From contig NZ_CALTZE010000108.1 of the NCBI RefSeq assembly GCF_943913695.1, positions 1-13,251 of the forward strand: 13,251 nucleotides of DNA, in the 5' to 3' direction. Source of the stretch: an uncultured Marmoricola sp. Its GTDB lineage: Bacteria; Actinomycetota; Actinomycetes; Propionibacteriales; Nocardioidaceae. Made by a program: the position numbers and the translations under genes. Below, in pieces: positions 1-6,155 of this stretch (the first letter of the stretch is position 1; the number at the start of each line of letters is the position of its first letter). The notes under the pieces were generated by a model. That model was not told the DNA's origin and did not search any database. It saw nothing but the letters and a program-made list of their open reading frames with translations.

Positions 1-113
1 TCACGAAGGGGCCGCGCCCTTCGAGGCTCGCTAGCGCTCGCACCTCAGGGAGCGGGGTGGTCGCGCCGTCCGCCCGAGGGAGCGGGGTGGTCGAGGTGGC
101 CGCGCTACCTGCT

Positions 114-188
114 CCCTGAGGAGCCGAGGGACGCGGCGCCACGAAGGGGCCGCGCCCTTCGAGGCTCGCTGACGCTCGCACCTCAGGG
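114..188. repeat. 75-nt imperfect inverted repeat (stem-loop), copy 2
   Basis: The left arm starts ccctgagg and the right arm ends cctcaggg, with the perfect 7-bp cgaaggg/cccttcg hairpin at the apex. The middle of the stem is only partly complementary (cgagg against gctcgc blocks). Copy 3 lies exactly 138 bp to the right. As RNA from either strand it would fold into a long hairpin, so a bidirectional terminator or transcript-end stabiliser is possible. Confidence 0.75.
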
Positions 189-251
189 AGCGGGGTGGTC
201 GCGCCGTCCGCCCCAGGGAGCGGGGTGGCCGGCGTGGCCGCGTGCCCCGGT

Positions 252-326
252 CCCTGAGGAGCCGAGGAACGAGGCGTCACGAAGGGGCCGCGCCCTTCGA
301 GGCTCGCTAGCGCTCGCACCTCAGGG
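252..326. repeat. 75-nt imperfect inverted repeat (stem-loop), copy 3
   Basis: Same architecture as the copy at 114-188, with outer arms ccctgagg and cctcaggg and the 7-bp cgaaggg/cccttcg apex. It is the copy nearest the argC stop codon (about 75 bases downstream of it on the minus strand), so it is the best candidate in the array for ending the argC transcript. Confidence 0.75.
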
Positions 327-399
327 AGCGGCGTGGCCGGCGTGGTCGCGCCCTCCGACCCAGCGAGCGGGGTGGGTGGGGTGGCCGTGTCGGGGGCGC

Positions 400-1434
400 T
401 CACGGGGCGAGCCCGACGCTGGTGAGGCCGGTGGCCTCGGGGAGGCCGAGGGCGAGGTTCATGCACTGCACCGCGGCGCCGCCGGTGCCCTTGGCGAGGT
501 TGTCGACCGCGCCGACGGCGACCAGGCGGCGTACGGACTCGTCGAGGGTGACCTGCACGTGCACGCTGTTGGAGCCGAGCACGCTCTTGGTGGTCGGCCA
601 CTGGTCCTCGGGGAGCAGGTGGACGAACGTCTCGTCGGCGTAGGCCTTGTCGTAGGCCGCGCGCAGGTCGTCGGCGCCGACGCCGTCGCGCACGCTGGCG
701 CTGGCCGTGGCGAGGATCCCGCGCGGCATCGGCACCAGCATCGGGGTGAAGCTCACCCGCACGTCGGCGTCGGTGAGGCCGGAGAGGTTCTGCACGATCT
801 CCGGGGTGTGCCGGTGGCCGCCGCCGACGCCGTAGGCCGACGCGGTGCCCATCACCTCGCTGCCGAGCAGGTGCGGCTTGGGCGCCTTGCCGGCACCGCT
901 GGTGCCGGACGCGGCGACCACCACGAGGTCGTCGGCCTCGACGAGGCCGGCGGCGACCGCGGGTGCCAGGGTGAGCGTCGAGACGGTCGGGTAGCAGCCG
1001 GGTACGGCGATGCGCCGCGCCCCGGCGAGCCGCTCGCGCTGTCCGGGCAGCTCGGGCAGGCCGTAGGGCCACGAGCCGGCGTGCTCGGAGCCGTAGAACC
1101 GCTCCCACATCGCCGGGTCGGTGAGCCGAAAGTCGGCGCCGCAGTCGACGACCACCGTGTCGTCGCCGAGCTCGGCCGCCACCGGGCCGGACTGGCCGTG
1201 GGGCAGCCCGAGGAAGACGACGTCGTGACCGGCCAGGGTCTCCGGGGTCGTCTCCTCCAGCACCCGGTCGGCCAGTGGCACCAGATGGGGCTGCAGCGTG
1301 CCGAGCGCCTGCCCGGCGTTGGAGCCGCCGGTGAGCGCCCCGATCTCGACCTCGGGGTGTCCGAGAAGCAGGCGCAGCACCTCGCCCCCGGCGTACCCGG
1401 ATGCTCCCGCTACGGCGACCTTGACGCGCGACAT
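400..1434 (-). CDS. argC: N-acetyl-gamma-glutamyl-phosphate reductase ArgC
   Basis: Third step of arginine biosynthesis: NADPH-dependent reduction of N-acetylglutamyl phosphate to N-acetylglutamate 5-semialdehyde, in the cytosol. The 344-residue product has the usual family length. The N-terminal NADP-binding motif AVAGASGYAGGE is at about residues 7-18. The catalytic cysteine is Cys147 in VPGCYPT, and the active-site histidine motif GGGHRHTPEI is near residue 207. ATG codons also occur at 1446 and 1440, but 1434 is preferred: none has a Shine-Dalgarno sequence, the conserved fold starts right after it (MSRVKVAV), and a TATGGT box ends 7 nt upstream, as expected for a leaderless mRNA. An ARG-box-like dyad overlaps that promoter. 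Downstream, where argJ normally follows, at least 399 bp of repeats intervene. Identification is very secure. Confidence 0.97.
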   Translation of the reverse strand: MSRVKVAVAGASGYAGGEVLRLLLGHPEVEIGALTGGSNAGQALGTLQPHLVPLADRVLEETTPETLAGHDVVFLGLPHGQSGPVAAELGDDTVVVDCGADFRLTDPAMWERFYGSEHAGSWPYGLPELPGQRERLAGARRIAVPGCYPTVSTLTLAPAVAAGLVEADDLVVVAASGTSGAGKAPKPHLLGSEVMGTASAYGVGGGHRHTPEIVQNLSGLTDADVRVSFTPMLVPMPRGILATASASVRDGVGADDLRAAYDKAYADETFVHLLPEDQWPTTKSVLGSNSVHVQVTLDESVRRLVAVGAVDNLAKGTGGAAVQCMNLALGLPEATGLTSVGLAP

Positions 1435-1435
1435 G

Positions 1436-1459
1436 TGCATGACCATACACAGTCATGCA
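1436..1459. promoter_or_regulatory. Probable ArgR operator (ARG box) at argC
   Basis: Perfect inverted repeat with 8-bp arms, tgcatgac and gtcatgca, separated by 8 bp. It ends two bases before the argC start codon and fully covers the -10 box. Actinobacterial ARG boxes are built on ATGCAT-like half-sites (as in Streptomyces argC), and ArgR with arginine represses argC there. The assignment rests on that resemblance and position; no argR is in the window. Confidence 0.72.
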
Positions 1460-1471
1460 TATCTCGTCACC
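1442..1471 (-). promoter_or_regulatory. Leaderless-type promoter of argC
   Basis: On the minus strand a -10 box TATGGT (1447-1442) lies 7 nt before the ATG at 1434. A weak -35, GGTGAC (1471-1466), lies 18 nt upstream of it. Transcription would start at or next to the A of the start codon. There is no purine-rich Shine-Dalgarno, which supports leaderless initiation. Confidence 0.6.
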
Positions 1472-1510
1472 CTCGGGGGCTCAGGTCTCGTGACGTCGAG
1501 GCCCGGGGGC

Positions 1511-1828
1511 TCAGACCTGCATCTCGCCGAGGTCGTCCCAGTGGTCGCCCTCCATGAGCACGTTGCGCACCTTGGGGGTGGCCTGGAGGTACTGCGGCAG
1601 GTCGGCCTGCGCCTTCTTGAAGTGGTCGGCGCTGACGTGGGCCTCGGCGGCGTCGTCCTTGAAGGCCTCGATCAGGACGTACTCATGGGGGTCCTCCACG
1701 CTGCGCGACCAGTCGAAGAACAGGTTGCCGGGCTCGGCGCGGGTGGCCTCGGTGAACTCGCGGGTCAGCTCGATCCACTCCTCGGCGTGCTCGGGCTTCA
1801 CCTTCCACTTGACGCAGATGAAGATCAT
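1511..1828 (-). CDS. Putative quinol / antibiotic biosynthesis monooxygenase (ABM, YgiN-like)
   Basis: A 105-residue protein that fits a single ABM ferredoxin-like domain. MIFICVKWKVKPEHAEEW at residues 1-18 is the typical opening strand plus helix. EPGNLFFDWSRS (32-43) and the Y-V-L-I-E-AFKD strand (50-58) match the family, as does an H-x4-HFK motif (His64, His69). Members are small cofactor-free oxygenases or quinone-interacting proteins such as E. coli YgiN; the substrate cannot be read from sequence. The start is the ATG at 1828, preceded by AGGAG ten bases upstream (plus strand 1839-1843). A GTG at 1852 would add eight residues with no family counterpart. It is divergent from the IclR gene, so regulation by it is possible but not shown. 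It ends 76 bases before the argC start on the same strand, with a separate argC promoter between. Confidence 0.85.
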   Translation of the reverse strand: MIFICVKWKVKPEHAEEWIELTREFTEATRAEPGNLFFDWSRSVEDPHEYVLIEAFKDDAAEAHVSADHFKKAQADLPQYLQATPKVRNVLMEGDHWDDLGEMQV

Positions 1829-1945
1829 GTCGCGCTCACTCCTGTCGCTCACGGGTCCTGGAGTCTCGACCCTGCCAGAGCGACGAGCGGCGCGACCACC
1901 GGCGTTGTCGTCGGCTGAGAACTTCCGGCCCGCCCACCTGTTTCC

Positions 1946-1951
1946 TAGGGT
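1946..1951 (+). promoter_or_regulatory. Candidate -10 box of the IclR gene
   Basis: TAGGGT ends 6 nt before the GTG at 1958, the geometry seen at other starts in this window. No good -35 is seen; TTCCGG lies 17 nt upstream. AGGG at 1947-1950 could instead act as a Shine-Dalgarno 7 nt before the same GTG, so leaderless initiation is less certain here. Confidence 0.4.
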
Positions 1952-1957
1952 GTGAGC

Positions 1958-2797
1958 GTGGTCACCACCGTCCCCGAGTCACCCGGTTCGCCCGGGTCGC
2001 ATGAGTCGCGCGAGTCGTCTGGGCCCGTCGAGCACGGCTCGCGCCCCGGGTCGGTGCACCGCACCCTCGACATCCTCGAGGTCGTCGCAGCCCAGGGCGG
2101 CGCCTCGGCCAAGGAGATCGCCGACACCACCGGTCTGCCGCTGCCCACGGTCTACCGGCTCGCCCGCGAGCTGCTCGACAGCGACTACCTCGTGCACATC
2201 CGCGAGGAGAAGCGCTTCGAGCTCGGCTACAAGCTCCACCAGCTCGGCGTCTCGCTGCACCAGCAGATCGGCGTGCCCCGCGAGGTGCGCGCCGAGGTGA
2301 CCGCGCTGCACGACCAGCTGGGCCTCGCGGCCTACTTCGCGGTGCACCGCGGCCACCAGATCGCCGTGGTCTTCACGGCGGACTCGCCCGCCCACCCGCG
2401 GCTGCGACCGCTCGAGTTCGGCTTCCACGAGGCCGCGCACGCCACGGCGCTGGGCAAGATCCTGCTCGCCAACATGGAGCCCGACCAGCGCGCGCTGCAC
2501 CTCGACCCCGAGCCGATGCCGCGATTCGGGCCGGGCACCATCACCGGGCACGCCGAGCTGGCCGCCCAGCTGGAGGTGGTGGCCGACCGAGGCCTGGCCT
2601 GGGAGTACGGCGAGTTCCAGGCGGGTGCCACGTGCGTCGCCGCCGCCGTGCGTGGCGGCAACGGCCTGCTGCTCGGGTCGGTCGCCGTCTCCGGTCCCGA
2701 CCAGCGGATGGCCGTCGGCGCCGCCGAGACCGAGGCCGCGCTGCGCACCACGGCCTCCCGGGTCAGCCGCTTCTTCCGCGCCGGCCGCACCCGCTGA
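1958..2797 (+). CDS. IclR-family transcriptional regulator
   Basis: About 279 residues, slightly long for the family because of a low-complexity N-terminus rich in Ser, Gly, Pro and Glu (about the first 28 residues). A winged helix-turn-helix follows at about residues 30-90 (VHRTLDILEVVAAQGG, then KEIADTTGLPLPTVYRLARELL as the HTH core). The effector-binding domain spans roughly 105-270, with the family signature HATALGKILLAN and a late ATCVAAAVRG strand carrying the conserved cysteine. GTG at 1952 is an alternative start two codons earlier; 1958 is preferred because of its spacing to AGGG/TAGGGT. IclR regulators bind small metabolites and often control a divergent catabolic gene, here the ABM monooxygenase. 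It could also act on the oxidoreductase operon at 4025, but that is separated by an opposing gene. The ligand is unknown. Confidence 0.93.
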   Translation: MVTTVPESPGSPGSHESRESSGPVEHGSRPGSVHRTLDILEVVAAQGGASAKEIADTTGLPLPTVYRLARELLDSDYLVHIREEKRFELGYKLHQLGVSLHQQIGVPREVRAEVTALHDQLGLAAYFAVHRGHQIAVVFTADSPAHPRLRPLEFGFHEAAHATALGKILLANMEPDQRALHLDPEPMPRFGPGTITGHAELAAQLEVVADRGLAWEYGEFQAGATCVAAAVRGGNGLLLGSVAVSGPDQRMAVGAAETEAALRTTASRVSRFFRAGRTR

Positions 2798-2825
2798 GGT
2801 CACGGGCCGAGGGGCGACCGCGCCG

Positions 2826-3866
2826 TCAGCCCGCCGTACCGGCTCGCATGGCGCGCAGCGTCGCCACCAGCCCCGTGCCCTCGGGCCGCTGCCGAGCCCG
2901 CCGCGCCAGGTCGTACGCCGCCTCGGGCCAGGTCGGGTGCTCGAAGACGAACCCCGCCTCGAGCAGCCGCTCCGGGGCCACGCGCCGGCTCTTGAGCAGC
3001 AGCTCGGGGTCGGTGCGCAGCGCCCACGCGCCCGCCGCGGCCATGCCCGCGGTCGCCGGCAGGCCGATCGGGCGGCGCCACGCGGCGCGCAGCCCGCGCA
3101 TCAGCTCGGCCTGCGGCAGCGCCCCGGGAGCGGCGAGGTTGACCGGGCCGGCCAGGTCCTCGCGCTCGACGAGGAGGTCGGCGGCCCGGCACAGGTCGCG
3201 GTCGTGGATCCAGGAGACGTACTGCGAGCCACCGGCGACGGCGCCGCCTGCGCCCACGCGCGTCAGCGCCGAGAGCACGTCGAAGACACCGCCCTGCTCG
3301 GGCCCCATCACCAGGGCGGTGCGCAGCGCCACCCGGCGGGTCTCGGGAAGCGTCGCCTCCTGCTGGGTCGCCTCCCAGCGCCGGGCGATGCGCACGCTGT
3401 ATTCCCAGTAGAGCGGCACGTGGGGCTCCTCGCCCCCGATCACCCCGGCCGACTCGGTGTTGGCGGGGTTGCCGGGCTCGTTGCTGCGGTCGGCGTAGAT
3501 GGTGGCGGTGCTCATCTGCAGCCACACGCGTGGTGGACGCCCCGCCGCGGCGATCGCCCGCCCGACGGCGCGGGTCGACTCGACCCGGCTCGCCATCATC
3601 TGGCGCAGGTGGGCGTCGGTGTAGCGGCAGCTCACCGAGCGCCCTGCCAGGTTGACGATCGCGTCGGCGCCGTCGATCTCGGCCGCCAACGAGCCGGCAC
3701 CGTGCTCGTCGTCGCCCCAGCGACCGCTCCACCGCACGAGGCGGGCCCCTGGCTCGACGGCCGCGTGGCGGCGGCTCAGCACCACGACCTCGTGACCCGC
3801 CGCGACCCACCAGCGCTGCAGCGCCCGACCCACCTGCCCGGTCCCCCCGGGGACGACCACCTTCAT
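2826..3866 (-). CDS. TIGR01777 / YfcH-type NAD(P)-binding epimerase-family protein
   Basis: A 346-residue Rossmann protein of the extended SDR family. GGTGQVGR at residues 7-14 is the dinucleotide-binding glycine motif. VNLAGRSV (71-78), the S-T-A-T-I-Y block (119-124) and the RTALVMGPEQGG block (182-193) are typical of TIGR01777. The C-terminal LLLKSRRVAPERLLEAGFVF stretch (289-308) is the DUF1731 domain. There is no SDR-style Tyr-x3-Lys pair (Tyr156 is followed by Ile160), as is common in this subfamily, so the chemistry is unclear; members have no settled substrate. The ATG start has no Shine-Dalgarno but sits 6 nt after a TAGGCT box. The gene converges on the IclR gene with 28 bp between stops. 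Transcription is probably repressed by whatever binds the palindrome at 3883-3906. Confidence 0.9.
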   Translation of the reverse strand: MKVVVPGGTGQVGRALQRWWVAAGHEVVVLSRRHAAVEPGARLVRWSGRWGDDEHGAGSLAAEIDGADAIVNLAGRSVSCRYTDAHLRQMMASRVESTRAVGRAIAAAGRPPRVWLQMSTATIYADRSNEPGNPANTESAGVIGGEEPHVPLYWEYSVRIARRWEATQQEATLPETRRVALRTALVMGPEQGGVFDVLSALTRVGAGGAVAGGSQYVSWIHDRDLCRAADLLVEREDLAGPVNLAAPGALPQAELMRGLRAAWRRPIGLPATAGMAAAGAWALRTDPELLLKSRRVAPERLLEAGFVFEHPTWPEAAYDLARRARQRPEGTGLVATLRAMRAGTAG

Positions 3867-3872
3867 GGGGGC

Positions 3873-3901
3873 AGCCTAGCCCGACTTTTGAACGTGTTCA
3901 A
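3873..3901 (-). promoter_or_regulatory. Leaderless promoter of the TIGR01777 gene
   Basis: On the minus strand TTGAAC (3901-3896), a 17-nt spacer and TAGGCT (3878-3873) form a good -35/-10 pair, followed by 6 nt and then the ATG. The -35 box is one half-site of the large palindrome. This is the best-formed promoter in the window. Confidence 0.7.
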
Positions 3902-3906
3902 AAGTC
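3883..3906. promoter_or_regulatory. Perfect 24-bp palindromic operator, TetR-type
   Basis: Arms gacttttgaac and gttcaaaagtc (11 bp, perfect) flank a 2-bp centre, gt. It is an AT-rich island in very GC-rich DNA. The TGAAC-N2-GTTCA core is the style of operator bound by TetR-family dimers in actinobacteria (KstR sites share the AAC-N2-GTT core). It covers the -35 and spacer of the TIGR01777 promoter, a repressing position, and lies about 50 bp upstream of the divergent operon's -35. No TetR gene is in the window. Confidence 0.75.
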
Positions 3907-3955
3907 CCTAGAGGGGTCAAGCGGCGGAGCGGTTATCAGCCGACGAGAACGCACG

Positions 3956-3984
3956 TTGGTGACCCTCGTCCACGGACCTAACGT
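3956..3984 (+). promoter_or_regulatory. Promoter of the oxidoreductase operon
   Basis: TTGGTG (3956-3961), a 17-nt spacer and TAACGT (3979-3984) make a plausible sigma-70-type promoter. The predicted start near 3991 leaves a leader of about 34 nt that contains the GGGAG ribosome-binding site of the first gene. A CRP-like dyad overlaps the -10. Confidence 0.5.
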
Positions 3985-3998
3985 GACTGGCGTCACGT
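3981..3998. promoter_or_regulatory. CRP/GlxR-like dyad in the oxidoreductase operon promoter
   Basis: Perfect inverted repeat with arms acgtgac and gtcacgt and a tggc centre, that is GTGA-N6-TCAC, matching the CRP/FNR-family half-site layout. It overlaps the -10 and start point, where a bound regulator would repress. The outer bases are C/G instead of the T/A of the CRP consensus, so the regulator could be a different one. Confidence 0.55.
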
Positions 3999-4024
3999 CC
4001 CCCGCCACCACCCGGGAGCCCTCC

Positions 4025-4552
4025 ATGGCCCACGCAGACAGCTCGGCACCGCCCGAGGCAGACCACCTCTCCCCCGCAGCCCGCACCGACCTGGTGCGCC
4101 TGCTGCGGGCGGCGTACCCGCACGCGGAGCTGCCCGACGGGCCCTACGAGCGCACCGCCGACCACATCCTCGGCCAGCTCGACGCGTCGCTGTGGCACCG
4201 GATCGCGCTCACCTCCGGGCTGGAGTCGCTGGACGCCCGTGCGCAGCAGTCGCACGGGCAGGCCTTCGCCGACCTCTCCGACGGCGATGCCCTGGCGCTG
4301 CTGCGCGAGATCGAGGACGCCGAGTTCTTCACGTTCGTGCGCGGCGTCACCGTCGTCACGCTCTACAACGACCCCGAGGTCTGGGAGGTCCTGGGCTACG
4401 AGGGCGAGTCGTTCTCCAAGGGCGGCTACCTGCGCCGCGGCTTCGACGACCTCGACTGGCTGCCCAGCCCGCGCATCGAGGAGTACGACGGCCCCGACAC
4501 CCTCGTCGAGGTCGCCCCCGACGACGAGCTGACCACGACCGGAGGCAACTGA
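4025..4552 (+). CDS. Gluconate 2-dehydrogenase subunit 3-like small subunit
   Basis: A 175-residue protein fitting the Gluconate_2-dh3 family, the small partner of membrane or soluble GMC-type flavodehydrogenases. The diagnostic core is at residues 97-147: FFTFVRGVTVVTLYNDPEVW, then a LGYEGES loop and a GGYLRRGF...DWLP end. The ATG at 4025 has GGGAG six bases upstream. An in-frame TTG at 3956 is rejected because it overlaps the promoter. Many relatives carry a twin-arginine signal that exports the folded pair; none is visible here, so a cytoplasmic complex is inferred. The stop is one base before the GMC start, so the two are surely co-expressed and probably form one enzyme. Its role is likely folding or stability of the flavoprotein or electron hand-off; no cytochrome c subunit follows. 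Confidence 0.82.
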   Translation: MAHADSSAPPEADHLSPAARTDLVRLLRAAYPHAELPDGPYERTADHILGQLDASLWHRIALTSGLESLDARAQQSHGQAFADLSDGDALALLREIEDAEFFTFVRGVTVVTLYNDPEVWEVLGYEGESFSKGGYLRRGFDDLDWLPSPRIEEYDGPDTLVEVAPDDELTTTGGN

Positions 4553-4553
4553 C

Positions 4554-6155
4554 ATGGCCGAGAGCACCCCGGGCAACACCCCCGAGCTGGGCAACCCCAT
4601 CTCCCACGACGACGAGGTCGTCGTCATCGTCGGCTCGGGCGCCGGCGGCGGCACCGTGGCCTACGAGCTGACCCAGCGCGGCATCCCGTGCGTGGTGCTC
4701 GAGGCCGGCCCCTGGCTGAAGCCGGAGGACTACGAGAACGACGAGTGGGCCGCCTTCAACCAGATGGCGTGGCTGGACAACCGCACCGCCTCCGGGCCCT
4801 ACCGCGTGGCCACCGACTTCCCCAACCTCCCCGCGTGGATCGTCAAGGCCGTCGGCGGCTCCACGACGCACTGGTCGGGTGCGACGCCGCGCTTCCGCGA
4901 CTACGAGTTCAAGACCCGCAGCTACTACGGCGAGGTGGAGGGCGCGAACCTGCTCGACTGGCCCATCACGCTGTCCGACCTGGCGCCCTACTACGACCGC
5001 GCCGAGAAGGCGATCGGCTCGACGCACCGCCACGGGCGCCCCGCGCTGCCGGCCAACAACAACTACAAGGTCTTCGCCAACGGCGCGGAGAAGGTCGGCT
5101 ACAAGTTCTACGCCACGGGCCCCTACGGCACCAACGCCGAGCCCTACGACGGCCGCCCGGCCTCGATCCAGGACGGCTTCAACTTCCAGGGCGACAAGTC
5201 CACCGCCAAGTGGAGCACGGCCGTGCGCGAGGTGCCGCGGGCCATCGCCACCGGCAAGTGCGAGCTGCGGCCCTCCAGCCAGGCCGTGCAGGTCACGCAC
5301 GACGCCCAGGGGCGCGCCAACGCGGTGCTCTACCTCGACGCCGACGGCCACCTGCACCGCCAGGCGGCCAAGGTCGTCTGCGTGGCCGGCAACTCCATCG
5401 AGTCGCCCCGGCTGCTGCTGATGAGCGCGAGCTCGCTGCACCCCGACGGGCTCGCCAACTCCTCGGGCCAGGTGGGACGCAACTACATGCGCCACACGAC
5501 CGGGTCGGTCTACGCGCGCTTCGACCAGCCGGTGCGGATGTATCGCGGCGAGACCATGGCCGGGATCATCGCCGACGAGGCCCGCCTGGACACCTCGCGC
5601 GGCTTCGCGGGCGGCTACTACATGGAGACGCTCTCGCTCGGGCCGGCCTTCCTGGCGGCCTTCGCCGAGCCCGGCTCCTGGGGGCCGGAGTTCACCGAGA
5701 TCATGTCGGCCTACGCCAACACCGCCGGCATGTGGGTGGTCGGGGAGGACATGCCGCAAGAGTCCAACCGCGTCACCTTGAACCCCGCGCTGCTCGACCA
5801 GTGGGGCCTGCCCGCGCCCGACGTGCACTTCGCCGACCACCCCAACGACGTGGCGATGCGCGAGCACGGCTACTCCCGGGCGGACATGCTCTACGAGGCC
5901 GTGGGCGCGACCGGGACCCACCACACGCCGCCGTACCCCGCCACCCACAACCTGGGTACCTGTCGGATGAGTGCTCGACCGGAGGACGGGGTGGTGGACC
6001 AGTGGGGACAGGCGCACGACGTGCCGGGGCTCTACGTCAGCGACGGCTCGGTGATGACGACCGGCGCCGCGGCGAACCCGACGCTGACGATCGTGGCGCT
6101 GGCGATCCGGCAGGCCGAGCACATCGCGGAGGAGCTGGGCAAGGGAGCGTCCTGA
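4554..6155 (+). CDS. GMC-family FAD oxidoreductase (gluconate 2-dehydrogenase / glucoside dehydrogenase type)
   Basis: A 533-residue flavoprotein. The FAD-binding GSGAGGG motif is at residues 27-33, with the ribose-binding Glu at position 50. VGGSTTHWSGATPRF near residues 101-115 is typical of the gluconate-dehydrogenase/GMC branch. At the C-terminus are the catalytic histidine (His465 in THNLGTCRMS), the second FAD contact VPGLYVSDGSVMTTG, and ANPTLTIVALA with the catalytic-pair Asn508. ATG at 4554 has GGAGG eight bases upstream. Members oxidise alcohol groups of sugars, polyols or aliphatic alcohols and pass electrons to quinone or cytochrome rather than oxygen; the actual substrate cannot be read here. 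The small-subunit partner favours a sugar or sugar-acid substrate, with glucoside 3-dehydrogenases a close analogy. No signal peptide is seen. Confidence 0.92.
   Translation: MAESTPGNTPELGNPISHDDEVVVIVGSGAGGGTVAYELTQRGIPCVVLEAGPWLKPEDYENDEWAAFNQMAWLDNRTASGPYRVATDFPNLPAWIVKAVGGSTTHWSGATPRFRDYEFKTRSYYGEVEGANLLDWPITLSDLAPYYDRAEKAIGSTHRHGRPALPANNNYKVFANGAEKVGYKFYATGPYGTNAEPYDGRPASIQDGFNFQGDKSTAKWSTAVREVPRAIATGKCELRPSSQAVQVTHDAQGRANAVLYLDADGHLHRQAAKVVCVAGNSIESPRLLLMSASSLHPDGLANSSGQVGRNYMRHTTGSVYARFDQPVRMYRGETMAGIIADEARLDTSRGFAGGYYMETLSLGPAFLAAFAEPGSWGPEFTEIMSAYANTAGMWVVGEDMPQESNRVTLNPALLDQWGLPAPDVHFADHPNDVAMREHGYSRADMLYEAVGATGTHHTPPYPATHNLGTCRMSARPEDGVVDQWGQAHDVPGLYVSDGSVMTTGAAANPTLTIVALAIRQAEHIAEELGKGAS

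Larger units (their letters stand above)
1..395. repeat. 138-bp tandem repeat array with stem-loops (about 2.8 units)
   Basis: No gene is seen in this 399-base stretch. Two near-identical 138-bp units begin at 3 and 141. A third begins at 279, carries a 9-bp insertion after its first third, and loses its last part just before the argC stop. Each unit joins an acgaagggg start, an apex hairpin (cgaaggg, 6-nt loop, cccttcg), a cctcaggg arm and two copies of an agggagcggggtgg sub-repeat. Across the unit boundary ccctgagg pairs with cctcaggg, giving 75-nt imperfect inverted repeats at 114-188 and 252-326; the right half of another lies at 1-50. Similar ccctgagg/cgaaggg elements are, as I recall, dispersed between genes in Nocardioides-type genomes. 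The array may end argC transcription, but no U-run is visible. The left boundary is outside the window. Confidence 0.9.

Noticed and set aside
1..395. CRISPR array
   Set aside because: The 138-bp units are repeated almost along their whole length, with no unique spacers and no cas genes nearby.
1482..1519. caggtct / agacctg inverted repeat between the ABM gene and argC as a terminator
   Set aside because: Only 7 bp with a 24-nt loop, overlapping the ABM stop codon and with no U-run; too weak to call.
376..1557. 393-codon plus-strand open frame opposite argC
   Set aside because: Antisense shadow of argC, compositionally biased and overlapping the repeat array.
2798..2825. Terminator between the convergent IclR and TIGR01777 genes
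   Set aside because: The 28-bp gap has only a trivial ggtc/gacc match; no stable hairpin.
2625..3911. 428-codon plus-strand open frame opposite the TIGR01777 gene
   Set aside because: Runs across the end of the IclR gene and through the operator; shadow composition and no domains.
3956..4024. TTG start that would lengthen the small subunit by 23 residues
   Set aside because: The TTG is part of the predicted -35 box and has no good ribosome-binding site; ATG at 4025 has GGGAG at six bases.
4688..6151. Upstream extension of the FAD/Fe-S reading frame through the whole GMC gene, as if a 1427-residue protein
   Set aside because: The extension is Arg-, Gly- and Ala-rich shadow translation of the GMC gene in another frame with no domain content; open frames like this are common at this GC level.
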